Source: Chryseobacterium antibioticum (GTDB taxonomy: Bacteria > Bacteroidota > Bacteroidia > Flavobacteriales > Weeksellaceae). From it: a stretch of 64,000 nucleotides of DNA. Positions within the stretch are counted from its first letter, which is position 1, and every line of letters begins with the position of its first letter. The notes beneath the pieces were generated by a model. It was not told where the DNA came from and searched no databases. It saw only the letters and a program-made list of their open reading frames with translations. Positions 43,858 to 52,579 of this stretch are shown piece after piece. Where the stretch lies: NCBI RefSeq assembly GCF_012927325.1, contig NZ_JABBGI010000012.1, forward strand, positions 62,001-126,000, in the 5' to 3' direction. The position numbers and the translations under genes were made by a program.

Positions 43858-44245
43858 AATCATGATTATAGTAATTTCATTAATAGCTTTAGGACTTGCA
43901 TCATATTATTTAATATTTCCAACGATGATAAAGAATCTTTTTTCACTTACCAATAAAGACATAAATAACGTAAATATAGAAGGGTATGTTTATGATCAAA
44001 ATGAAAAAACTGTTGAAAATTACACCTTATACATTACAAATTATTATTATGAGGGTGGTGACGGTGAAAGCTATATGGGAGGAGAAAAAACGCCAATAAT
44101 TACAAATGAAAGTGGGCATTATTCTATTCATTTTGATAAAAGCTGTAATGTTCAGATTGATAATGTAAAAGAGGGATTCAGCAAATTTCTTATTGTTCAG
44201 GATATTACAAAGCAAACGAATAAAATAGATTTTCATTTAAAATAA
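43835..44245 (+). CDS. Membrane-anchored periplasmic protein, candidate immunity protein
   Basis: 136 residues: a TM anchor (about 8-28: IMIIVISLIALGLASYY) and a beta-rich domain (about 45-136) with a carboxypeptidase-regulatory-like pattern (VNIEGYVYDQNEKTVENYTLYI, ESGHYSIHFDK). Starts 23 nt inside the lipase-like gene. A domain held in the periplasm next to a secreted lipase gene fits an immunity role. Inference from context; no known immunity family was recognised. Confidence 0.6.
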   Translation: MSTNTRNKIMIIVISLIALGLASYYLIFPTMIKNLFSLTNKDINNVNIEGYVYDQNEKTVENYTLYITNYYYEGGDGESYMGGEKTPIITNESGHYSIHFDKSCNVQIDNVKEGFSKFLIVQDITKQTNKIDFHLK

Positions 44246-44404
44246 TAATTATTATTATTTAATAGCATATTCTTAATTTCCCCCACTATCCTTTAATTTG
44301 ATGATAGTGAACTAATTATAATAATTTACAAAATATATGATTTAAACTTTTCAAGATCAAAAGCATAAAATAGCAACACAAAAATTGAAATTAAAAATTT
44401 AAAC

Positions 44405-45208
44405 ATGACCTCATCAGCACCAGATCTTTTCCCGACTTCTACCTATTCGGTGCAGGATCAATGCACTATAAAAATAGGGAGAGAGCAGCATGATGCTTTA
44501 CTCTCCTACACCCTGTACATAGAACCCGGAAAAAAAGACAGTGAAGAAATAATAATCAACAGATCGAATTTTAAGGTCAATGGCCAGAAAATAGACACCA
44601 AATTTCTTGAGGTATCCAACACCTATATGGATGCTCTGTTTCCTATAACCTGTAAAATAAACAAATACAGTTTTTCCATTGAAAACCTTGAGGAGATCAG
44701 AAAACGTATTCAAAAAGCAGACATCAGTATCTATGATATCTACAGTGGAGAAGGTATCGACCACATTCAAACGAATTTTTTTAGAGCCATTGAAACTGAT
44801 GAAAAACTCACCCAGTTCATCAAACAGCTCCACTTTATCAAAATGCTGGAATATGGCATGCAGAAGTTTAATCCTAAAAGGCAATACGAAACTTCGTGGA
44901 GAGTTTTACCCATTGGAACTTCGGAATGGAAAGGGGAAACCCAATATCAAAAAGAAAACAACACATTGTCTTTTGAACCTAAAATTGACAATGCCCAGGA
45001 TATCATGAATGATCTGATCAGATACATTCATCAACATGATTATTACGTCAACTTCGACGAAGAACATCTCCCACTCTATGCAGACTTTCAGAACAACATC
45101 AGCTATACGGGTAAAACCGGAAGGATGGAAAAAGCAGAAACCCATGTTTGTATTGAGGCAGAAAATAAATTTTATTACCAGCACACCATCACCATAGAAA
45201 CAAAATAA
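44405..45208 (+). CDS. Protein of unknown function upstream of the PAAR-like effector (adaptor candidate)
   Basis: 267 residues, no signal peptide or TM segment; mixed alpha/beta composition, with no catalytic motif. Base composition is closer to core genes than to the AT-rich genes before it. It ends 4 nt before the 1358-residue PAAR-like effector. In other T6SS loci the gene just before a PAAR effector often encodes a chaperone or adaptor that loads it on VgrG; the same is proposed here, from position only. Confidence 0.55.
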   Translation: MTSSAPDLFPTSTYSVQDQCTIKIGREQHDALLSYTLYIEPGKKDSEEIIINRSNFKVNGQKIDTKFLEVSNTYMDALFPITCKINKYSFSIENLEEIRKRIQKADISIYDIYSGEGIDHIQTNFFRAIETDEKLTQFIKQLHFIKMLEYGMQKFNPKRQYETSWRVLPIGTSEWKGETQYQKENNTLSFEPKIDNAQDIMNDLIRYIHQHDYYVNFDEEHLPLYADFQNNISYTGKTGRMEKAETHVCIEAENKFYYQHTITIETK

Positions 45209-45212
45209 GAAT

Positions 45213-48200
45213 ATGTCAGCACCTATCCCATATACAGTTCAGAGCGGAGAAACGCTGCAGGATATCGCTAAAAAACTGGGTATCAAAGACTGGACAAAGC
45301 TTAAACAATATCATAATGAGCAGGCTGGTTCCGGTCAGCAGACTTCAGATATCCCTTATGCAGGATTCATTCTTCAGACTCCGCCAAAGGATGAAATTTA
45401 TACCATGAATGGTGAGACTCCTCCACCCGATCCTGTAGAAGAGCAAAAGAGTGCCGAACAGAAGCAAGATCAGGAAAAGAAAAAGGAGGAAGAGGAGAAA
45501 AAAGAAGAAAAAGCTTCCAAAAGTGATCATGACGGAAAATATTTTGTCGTCCACAATGCAAAATGCGTGTGTGACAAAGCTGAAAATCCAAAACAAACTG
45601 CCGATTTACAGGTTACCACCCACTCCATTATTGTTCTGAATGATGAGCAGGGTAAATTAGCCGCGACCGAAGAGGATAAAACGTTTATCCCTCCCGCTGC
45701 CACCTTTGGAAAATGTAAATTGAAACCTTCATCGGGAGGTTACCTTCCCTGTGCTTTAGCTCCGGCTCCCAAATGGGCGAAAACCTATGAAAGCACACAG
45801 GTCATGGGCAAAAACACCCTTACGGAAATATCCGAACTGCAATGTACCGTAGGTGGAAAAATCACGATATTCAAGCATGGGCAAACCGATTCGGTAAGTA
45901 ATGCCCATGCCGACAATACCAATCCGGTGGAACTTGCCATGGTCAATCCGGCAATAGATCAGCCTAAGAAAAAAGAGGAATACCCTTCCGTTACCTCTAT
46001 TGTTTTAACCAAAGTAGAAAACAGAACAGCTTTTAAAGAAATCGATTCTAAAAATAAAAGCAGTATTATTTATCTCCGAAAAGATCAAGAAGCTTCTTTT
46101 AAGGCCAATCTGAAAAGCGGTAATAAACAACTTACTTCCTGGATGGTCTACAGCGATCATCAGGGGAAGAAAGAAAACAGAATTTTCCTGAGAGAACAAA
46201 TCGGAACAGAATTTTCACAGAGCTTTGAAGGACTGGGAAAATTCAGAATAGAAGGTTATGGAAAACCTAAAAATCAGGATTTTGAAAAAGGAAAATATGA
46301 CAAATGTGATCCTTCCTGCTCTATTGATGTAGAAGTGGTAGAAAATACGCTGATTGATATTGAATGTACTTCCGCGGATTTTACTACACGAATCGATCCT
46401 TCCAAAAACAGAAAATTCCGGAAAGGAGTTCCTTCGGTTTTCAAAGCTAAATTTTTCATTCCCGATCTTACGGCAGAGGAAAAATCAAAACTTACACTAT
46501 CGGTGCAGGACGGAAGTGGGAATACCATTACGGAAGGCGTTCAGGAGAATGGAGAGATCCTCACCTTCACGCCTAAAAACACCAAAGCAAAATATACCAT
46601 TATAGCAAGATACACCAATGATCAGGGTGAAGTCATAGAAAAACAGATAGCCGGAGAAACGGAAGGCAATGCTGTATTAAGCATCAGTCATGGCGCGGAG
46701 GTTGTAAGACCAGGAACAGCTATGTCTTTCAGTGTTTCCAAGATGAAATATAAATTCGGAGCAGATAATTCCCCGTACGACCTTACTTCTGAAGAATCTT
46801 CAGAAATCAAATGGAACCTTAACGGCATTCCTCAGGGAACCGGAAAAAGCTTCACCATAGCAGGTTCCAAACTGATGGCTCCGGGAAAATACATCGTGGA
46901 AGCCTACAGCATCTCCGCCAACGCTACCGGAAAAAATGCAAAAAAAGAAGATGATGACTGGCATTTTGAAGTGAAGGAAAATGACGTCGTTAGTTTTACC
47001 TTAAGCGGAACTCCGAAGGTAGGAAAACCGATAACAGCTACTGTTGATAAAATGGTATTTGCTGATCTTCTCCCTAATGAAATCGTACACTGGCAAGGAT
47101 TCTCTACCCCTGTTACCGGAAAATCCATAACTTTCACCCCGAAAACTCCGGGAACTTTGAGTATAACCAGTAAAATAAAGGGTAAGGGTGTGACGCAAAA
47201 AGTAAATGTGGTACAGCCTGTTATTAATGATATCCAATTTACAGACAGCAACGGAAATAAAATTGAAAAAGCAAGCTGGGGACACAAAGTAAATATATGG
47301 ATTGACCAAAATGGGCTTTCAAACGAAGAAATAAATGTAGTTCTCTGGGATAATGATACAGTACAAGATGATCCTGTTAAGACCATTACAATTAATCCTT
47401 ATGATGGAGGATTGATTCCGGTAACACTAGATTCATATATGAAGGATAAAGCCGGAAATCAAGGATTAATCTATGCAAAAGTTTCTGTCCCAAAATTGAT
47501 TGCAACCGGAGAAGGGCAGAGCTTTCCCAAAACTTATAAACTGGACGTTCAGGACAAAAGAGAAATATATAATGCCATCTTTGGAAGCGCTAATGGAAAA
47601 GAAAAACATACCATAGTAGACTATGATGAAATAAGTTATTTGTACGCCCATTCACGAGGTATTTCAGCTAGTGAAAACCTCTACTTGGAAATTCGGGATT
47701 CAGTATTCGGCAAGGATCCCTTATTATTATTCCAAACCAATATAAAAGCAGACCAAAGCGGAGTTATAAAGCAAAGAATAGTATGGAATAATATAAAAAA
47801 CAAAGTAAATTCTCTCACCGTATATGCTATTATTAAGGAAAACAATAAGGAAGGAAAAGTATTATATGATGCAGACGGCGACTTCTCTATGGCAACTGCC
47901 AAACTAAAGAAAGGAAGTTCGTTGACAAAACTCGCAGAAAACAATGGTGCAGTCAAAGTAGGTGATGAAAAGATTGTAAAAAATACTGGAACATGTGTTT
48001 GTAGAGATTATGATTTAATTTGGGGCGGTCATCCCAATGTAAACTGTGAATTCAGGAAGAAAGTTGTAGAAATATGTAAAGATCTATGGGGTGAGGAAAA
48101 TAAAATACAAATGGCCAATAACTTAATGGCTGTTTTCCGTTGGGAAAGTGGCGGAACATTTAAACCTGATGCTCCTAACCAAGCTGATTCTGGAGGAACG

Positions 48201-49289
48201 GGGTTAATACAGTTCATGCCAAGCACAGCAGCAGGTTTGCTTGGAAAGAAAATTACTATAGAAAATGTTAAGAATTACTATGGAAAAAAATATAATAAAA
48301 AAACCAAACAAAAAGAAGATTGGTATTTAAAAAGAGTAAAAGAATTTGCTGATATGACAGCAATACAACAGTTAGATTACGTTAAAAAATATTTTGAACC
48401 TTTAAGAAATAAAACAGTTGAATTTGTTGATTTTTATCTGCAAGTATTATTTCCAGCATCCTCCCGTAAAGATGATCATATAGTTTTTGCGTCATCTTTA
48501 GATAAATTAACTACAAGGACAAATGAGCCTGAAAAACTAAGAAACTTAAGAGTAACTGCCTATAAACAGAATGACGGCTTAGATACTAATAAAGATGGTA
48601 AAATTTGGAAATCCGAAATTAAAGCAAAAGTCCAAGTTTATATTACCGAAGGAACCGCAAATAAAGAAAGTAATTTTGAATGCGGAGAGAATAATGATAA
48701 AAACAATCCAGCAGAAATTTCATTATGTTCTAAGGATGGTTCGCAGTGTCTTGATTATGCAGATGTATGGGAAAATCCAATAATAAGCAGCGACAACGGA
48801 GGAAAAAATAATAATAGATTTGATAAGGGATCCAGCAGAGGACATAAAGGCGTAGATATATTATCCGGGCCAATCTATAAAGAAGTACATTCATTAATGT
48901 GTGGTAAGGTAGAAAAAATAATTACCTCTTTTAAAACCAATCAATATGGAGAAAAAAAACTTGGTAATGTCATAAATATAAAGTCCAAAGACAAAAATGG
49001 AAATATAGTATATATATTATATTGTCATTTAGATAAAGTATATGTTGAAGAAGGAGAAACGGTCAAGCATGGTCAAAAAATAGCTTTATCAGGGTCTACT
49101 GGAAATGCATCGGATGGAAGTCTACCAAATGGAATTCCGGGTAGAGGTATAAACAAAGAAAATTGGCATGTACATATTGAAGCATGTTCTAATGGAAGTG
49201 GGGCAGCTACTTTTTTTGGTAAGGATAGGTTACAGCCTGAAGATTATATGAAAACAAAATTTGATAATAAAGGAAATGCAATTAAATAA
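45213..49289 (+). CDS. Large PAAR-like T6SS effector: LysM, DUF4280-type, transglycosylase-like, EF-hand and M23 domains
   Basis: 1358 residues. In order: LysM peptidoglycan-binding domain (about 6-55: YTVQSGETLQDIAKKLGI); Lys/Glu-rich linker (70-105); Cys-containing PAAR-like DUF4280 region (about 110-250) that could cap the VgrG tip; several Ig-like modules (about 260-850); a lytic transglycosylase-like domain with catalytic Glu978 in FRWESGG and GTGLIQFMPSTAAG; an EF-hand loop DTNKDGKIWKSE (1124-1135); and a complete M23 endopeptidase domain with His1211 and Asp1215 (HKGVD), His1272 (YCHLD) and His1319/His1321 (HVH). It should therefore cut both the glycan and the peptide parts of peptidoglycan. 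No signal peptide, as expected for T6SS cargo. Followed by lipoprotein genes that may protect the producer. Confidence 0.75.
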   Translation: MSAPIPYTVQSGETLQDIAKKLGIKDWTKLKQYHNEQAGSGQQTSDIPYAGFILQTPPKDEIYTMNGETPPPDPVEEQKSAEQKQDQEKKKEEEEKKEEKASKSDHDGKYFVVHNAKCVCDKAENPKQTADLQVTTHSIIVLNDEQGKLAATEEDKTFIPPAATFGKCKLKPSSGGYLPCALAPAPKWAKTYESTQVMGKNTLTEISELQCTVGGKITIFKHGQTDSVSNAHADNTNPVELAMVNPAIDQPKKKEEYPSVTSIVLTKVENRTAFKEIDSKNKSSIIYLRKDQEASFKANLKSGNKQLTSWMVYSDHQGKKENRIFLREQIGTEFSQSFEGLGKFRIEGYGKPKNQDFEKGKYDKCDPSCSIDVEVVENTLIDIECTSADFTTRIDPSKNRKFRKGVPSVFKAKFFIPDLTAEEKSKLTLSVQDGSGNTITEGVQENGEILTFTPKNTKAKYTIIARYTNDQGEVIEKQIAGETEGNAVLSISHGAEVVRPGTAMSFSVSKMKYKFGADNSPYDLTSEESSEIKWNLNGIPQGTGKSFTIAGSKLMAPGKYIVEAYSISANATGKNAKKEDDDWHFEVKENDVVSFTLSGTPKVGKPITATVDKMVFADLLPNEIVHWQGFSTPVTGKSITFTPKTPGTLSITSKIKGKGVTQKVNVVQPVINDIQFTDSNGNKIEKASWGHKVNIWIDQNGLSNEEINVVLWDNDTVQDDPVKTITINPYDGGLIPVTLDSYMKDKAGNQGLIYAKVSVPKLIATGEGQSFPKTYKLDVQDKREIYNAIFGSANGKEKHTIVDYDEISYLYAHSRGISASENLYLEIRDSVFGKDPLLLFQTNIKADQSGVIKQRIVWNNIKNKVNSLTVYAIIKENNKEGKVLYDADGDFSMATAKLKKGSSLTKLAENNGAVKVGDEKIVKNTGTCVCRDYDLIWGGHPNVNCEFRKKVVEICKDLWGEENKIQMANNLMAVFRWESGGTFKPDAPNQADSGGTGLIQFMPSTAAGLLGKKITIENVKNYYGKKYNKKTKQKEDWYLKRVKEFADMTAIQQLDYVKKYFEPLRNKTVEFVDFYLQVLFPASSRKDDHIVFASSLDKLTTRTNEPEKLRNLRVTAYKQNDGLDTNKDGKIWKSEIKAKVQVYITEGTANKESNFECGENNDKNNPAEISLCSKDGSQCLDYADVWENPIISSDNGGKNNNRFDKGSSRGHKGVDILSGPIYKEVHSLMCGKVEKIITSFKTNQYGEKKLGNVINIKSKDKNGNIVYILYCHLDKVYVEEGETVKHGQKIALSGSTGNASDGSLPNGIPGRGINKENWHVHIEACSNGSGAATFFGKDRLQPEDYMKTKFDNKGNAIK

Positions 49290-50268
49290 AGCAATTTACA
49301 CATTAGTCCTGTTTCTGTTCATTTCTTGTAAAGGAGATGCACAAAATCAACATTCAGGAAAAAATGAAGAAAAAAAAGAAAGTAAAAGTATAGATTTCTT
49401 TAATAAAAAATTTGGAGATCCTCAATATTCATTAATTATTGACGAGTCAAACATTGCAGATCATCCATTAAGATCTTACTTAGATTGTAATCAGTTAGGA
49501 TATTTTACAATCCATTATATTCCTAAGACCGAGGTATTACAAAACTTTTGGAAAAATATTTTTTTAAAAGATTACGATTTTAATAATATTAATTTAGAAA
49601 AGGATAATGTAAAGATCTCTAATTTATTAAAAAATAAAAGCGATAATTATAATATTTTTTCATACCAAATTGCAAAAGAGTATTTAGATGGAAATTGTAC
49701 TGAGGAGAGTATATATGCTAAAAAAGAAAGTATAGCATATATATATATTTATAATTCTGCCAAAAAAAAATGGGAATTATTAAAAGATGTTAAATCAGAG
49801 GTGTTACCTCCTTATATTAATTCTGATTTTTTTAGAAATAACTTCCCTGAATATTTTAAATCAGGAATTATAAAAAAAACGCCAATCAATCAAATACAAT
49901 CTTCAAACAAAAAAGAAAATAATCTTTGGCAAGGCACTTATAAATTAAATATAGATTATGGAAAATTAGATAATGTCTCAGAAATGTCAATAGACTATGA
50001 TATAGAGATTACTAATGGGAAGTGTACTTTTTCAGGAATGGGATACAAAACCTACTTTACTGATTTATGCAAAATAGAAGAAAATGGAAATCAATTAACT
50101 CTAAAATATATAAAAGCAATCGATGGAGATGGCTTTTCTGACCATTCTAATCTTACTAATCTGGGTTCTATCATACATAAGGAGGGAAAATATTATTTAA
50201 AAAGCTCTATTGTAGCTGATAATAAATGGAATTATGATAAAGAGTTGTTGATGGTCAAGAAAGATTAA
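49276..50268 (+). CDS. Lipoprotein with C-terminal shared immunity-type domain (immunity candidate 1)
   Basis: 330 residues from the ATG at 49276 (a TTG at 49261 is less likely): LVLFLFISC lipobox. The N-terminal part (about 30-200) has no recognised domain; the C-terminal domain (about 215-330: LWQGTYKLNIDYGKLDNVSEMSIDYDI split in short strands, then FSGMGYKT, LKYIKAIDG) recurs in three of the next four lipoproteins, and may correspond to DUF5991. The gene begins inside the last codons of the muralytic effector gene. A periplasmic lipoprotein coupled to a peptidoglycan-cutting effector fits immunity. Confidence 0.68.
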   Translation: MQLNKAIYTLVLFLFISCKGDAQNQHSGKNEEKKESKSIDFFNKKFGDPQYSLIIDESNIADHPLRSYLDCNQLGYFTIHYIPKTEVLQNFWKNIFLKDYDFNNINLEKDNVKISNLLKNKSDNYNIFSYQIAKEYLDGNCTEESIYAKKESIAYIYIYNSAKKKWELLKDVKSEVLPPYINSDFFRNNFPEYFKSGIIKKTPINQIQSSNKKENNLWQGTYKLNIDYGKLDNVSEMSIDYDIEITNGKCTFSGMGYKTYFTDLCKIEENGNQLTLKYIKAIDGDGFSDHSNLTNLGSIIHKEGKYYLKSSIVADNKWNYDKELLMVKKD

Positions 50269-50430
50269 AGTTGATTTAAATTTTCTTAAAAATATACCTA
50301 CGCAACGAGTATTAAATGTTTACGCTTTCAATCTTCTAGAGTTTCTACTTTTAATAAAAACAAAAAGGAAAATATTTATTTGCGTTTTTGAAAATCAAAA
50401 AAATGTGACAAGTTTAATATTAGACTATGC

Positions 50431-50479
50431 TATTTTATTCAGTGGTCTAGAATGAGAAGCTACATTTAACGAATGGATA
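50431..50479 (+). repeat. Duplicated segment, copy A
   Basis: About 49 nt homologous to 51878-51924. The last 25 nt (GAGAAGCTACATTTAACGAA-TGGATA) are identical. In one frame it encodes EATFNEWI before a stop, with a frame-disrupting 2-nt difference and an internal stop upstream, so it looks like the remnant end of a gene. Confidence 0.7.
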
Positions 50480-50541
50480 AAATAGAGAACAGCCAAAGAA
50501 TTGAAAGTTTATTTAAACCTATTAATGTAAATAAAGAAAAC

Positions 50542-51174
50542 ATGAATTTAAAAATCGGATATTTTTTAATAATATCTATTTTGAGTTGTGAGAAATCAAA
50601 CAATATAAATGAATTAAAAAATAGGGTATCTACAACCAGCAAGAATTCAATCAAGAACTCTAGTGAATTTAAATTTTTGGTCTCGATGCTAGAAAGAGAT
50701 AGTGATAATAGACCGTCAAAACTAAAAATTGAAATCACTAAAGATTCAAACCATATTCAAGATATTATATACAAACCAAATACCTGGGTTGCAATTAAAG
50801 ATTCACTTGAGATTACTCAAATAGATTATTATAATAAAAATTTAAAAATACAAGAAGGAATAGAAGATTATCATGACTTCATTATTGCTGATTTTAATTT
50901 CGACAATCTTGAAGATTTTGCAATCTTATATGATTACGGAGGAAATGGCGGTCCTTCTTATTCATATTTCTTTCAAAATGACCAAGGACAGTTTATTGTA
51001 AATAAACAATTCCCTTTAAATGAGGGTAATTTCCCTAAAACTCTAGATAAAGTAAATAAAACAATAACACTTCGCAAACCTAGTGGCTGTTGTAAAATTA
51101 AAACAACGGTTTTTAAATTAAAAAAAGATAATAATTGGGAGATCCTTTCATCAAAAGAGGAGAATATGAATTGA
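50542..51174 (+). CDS. Lipoprotein resembling XAC2610-type lysozyme inhibitors (immunity candidate 2)
   Basis: 210 residues from the ATG at 50542 (MNLKIGYFLIISILSC), which gives a proper lipobox; the ATG at 50473, inside the duplicated segment, would put 23 extra residues before it. The C-terminal half has DFNFDNLEDFAILYDYGG, YSYFFQND and CCKIKTTVFKL, the acidic DxNxD-type pattern of XAC2610-related proteins, which inhibit a secreted lysozyme-like effector in Xanthomonas. It differs from the domain shared by the other lipoproteins of this array. Would fit protection against the transglycosylase domain of the effector at 45213. Confidence 0.6.
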   Translation: MNLKIGYFLIISILSCEKSNNINELKNRVSTTSKNSIKNSSEFKFLVSMLERDSDNRPSKLKIEITKDSNHIQDIIYKPNTWVAIKDSLEITQIDYYNKNLKIQEGIEDYHDFIIADFNFDNLEDFAILYDYGGNGGPSYSYFFQNDQGQFIVNKQFPLNEGNFPKTLDKVNKTITLRKPSGCCKIKTTVFKLKKDNNWEILSSKEENMN

Positions 51175-51243
51175 TTTTGATACAAGTCTTTTTAGAGTAT
51201 TGCTAACTAAATACAATACTCAAGTCAGAAAAAATAAAACGAA

Positions 51244-51687
51244 ATGAAAATAAAAATACACATACTCTTACTGACTTGCTTATTTTTTTTCTCCTGCGCT
51301 CAAGAAAACAAGAAAAGCGTTCATATTGAAAATCAAAAAATTTCAAGCAAATGGATAGGAAGCTTTAAATTTACCATAAATGAAACCGACAAAGATTGGA
51401 GAGCACATCAAGAGATACAATTAAAAATAACCGAAGATAGCATTGCATATTCGGCATCTGGTTTTCAAATTTATGATCTTTTTAGATTATCATCTGTAGA
51501 GAAAAATGGTAAACTATTTCTTCATTTTAGTGAGGCATTAGAAAATACAGAAAACAGTACACTTAAAGAAACTAAGGATTTTGGTTTTATAAGTCTTGAC
51601 AATGGAAAATATATATGGAACTCTCCTTATTTAAATACCAGATTTTCGGAGCGGGGTCCTGAATTATATGTGCTAAAAAAAAATTAG
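51244..51687 (+). CDS. Lipoprotein with shared immunity-type domain (candidate 3)
   Basis: 147 residues, lipobox LFFFSC near residue 17. The mature part is almost only the shared domain: KWIGSFKFTINETDKDW, IQLKITEDSIAYSASGFQI, a Leu/Phe strand FLHFSEALE and the end WNSPYLNTRF. Compared with candidate 1 it lacks the long N-terminal part. A short AT-rich spacer separates it from its neighbours, and both flanks carry gene debris. Confidence 0.65.
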   Translation: MKIKIHILLLTCLFFFSCAQENKKSVHIENQKISSKWIGSFKFTINETDKDWRAHQEIQLKITEDSIAYSASGFQIYDLFRLSSVEKNGKLFLHFSEALENTENSTLKETKDFGFISLDNGKYIWNSPYLNTRFSERGPELYVLKKN

Positions 51688-51703
51688 AGATTCTTACTAT
51701 TAA

Positions 51704-51790
51704 ACCTTCCCAGTAAAAGTATGGACAGAGAAAAACTTTGGAACTTTAACTTTTGATAAGGTAACTTATAACTTTATTGACAAATTAAAA
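51704..51790 (+). pseudogene. Orphan coding fragment
   Basis: A protein-like 28-codon stretch ending in a stop (VWTEKNFGTLTFDKVTYNF...) with no start codon, right after a stop in frame. Strand-like alternation and its place between immunity genes suggest the remnant 3' end of a deleted gene. Confidence 0.35.
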
Positions 51791-51877
51791 TAGTTTTTGT
51801 AGCCCTCCTGTGGCAAGTACAATCTTAGTTTTAGAGTTTTAATCTTATAAATTGTAGAGGACAAAAAAAGAGAATAT

Positions 51878-51924
51878 TATTTTAGCCAGGTCTGGGAGGA
51901 GAAGCTACATTTAACGAATGGATA
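51878..51924 (+). repeat. Duplicated segment, copy B
   Basis: Partner of 50431-50479. Encodes GGEATFNEWIELSKLK before a stop in one frame. It also contains the ATG used by the next lipoprotein gene. Confidence 0.7.
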
Positions 51925-52460
51925 GAATTATCGAAATTAAAATAACAAAAAAGTCATATCTAGTACTTATATGCCTATCTGCTATTTTTTCATGTAAAAA
52001 TAGCAAAGCGTCTATTCCAGACAATAATGGTGGATTCTTTGAGAAAAGCACTGTTGCAGATACAATTACTTCAACAAAAAAAACTTCAACTTTAGTACAG
52101 AAATCTAATATTGATAAAAAATGGTATGGCATCTATAAAACTCGGTTAGATTATGGAAAAATTGGTGGAATGAATGTGGGATGGGATCTAGAAATCAATA
52201 TAAATAGTGATAATATTACTGCATCAGGAAGTGGCTATCAAATTGGATTTAAGGACGAGGTAACTGCAATGGAGGAAGGAAATAAATTAATATTAAAATA
52301 TAAAAAGAATCTTGATGGTTATACCCTTGGAGAAAATATGAACCCTGAATTTATATTGATAAAGGATAATCGTAATTTTTATATTCAATCCGAATGGATA
52401 GATTCCGATATTATTACAAAACCAGATAAAAATGGATTTAAAATTTCAAAAGAAAATTGA
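51918..52460 (+). CDS. Lipoprotein with shared immunity-type domain (candidate 4)
   Basis: 180 residues: a 13-residue charged n-region, then LVLICLSAIFSC lipobox, a Ser/Thr/Lys linker (about 30-65) and the shared domain (about 70-180: KWYGIYKTRLDYGKIGGM, ITASGSGYQIGF, LILKYKKNLDGY). This is the closest match to the C-terminal domain of candidate 1 (both read KLDYGK/RLDYGK and GYK/GYQ). The ATG lies in the duplicated segment. No other start codon gives a signal peptide. Confidence 0.66.
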   Translation: MDRIIEIKITKKSYLVLICLSAIFSCKNSKASIPDNNGGFFEKSTVADTITSTKKTSTLVQKSNIDKKWYGIYKTRLDYGKIGGMNVGWDLEININSDNITASGSGYQIGFKDEVTAMEEGNKLILKYKKNLDGYTLGENMNPEFILIKDNRNFYIQSEWIDSDIITKPDKNGFKISKEN

Positions 52461-52579
52461 AGCGAGAAATCTAAACTCAACTCAACAATCAAAGACAATA
52501 TACCGAAAACTCAATTCAATTAGCTGGAACTTAATATGAGAACGAGGGCTATCTACACAGGAAACCTTTCATAACGAAA

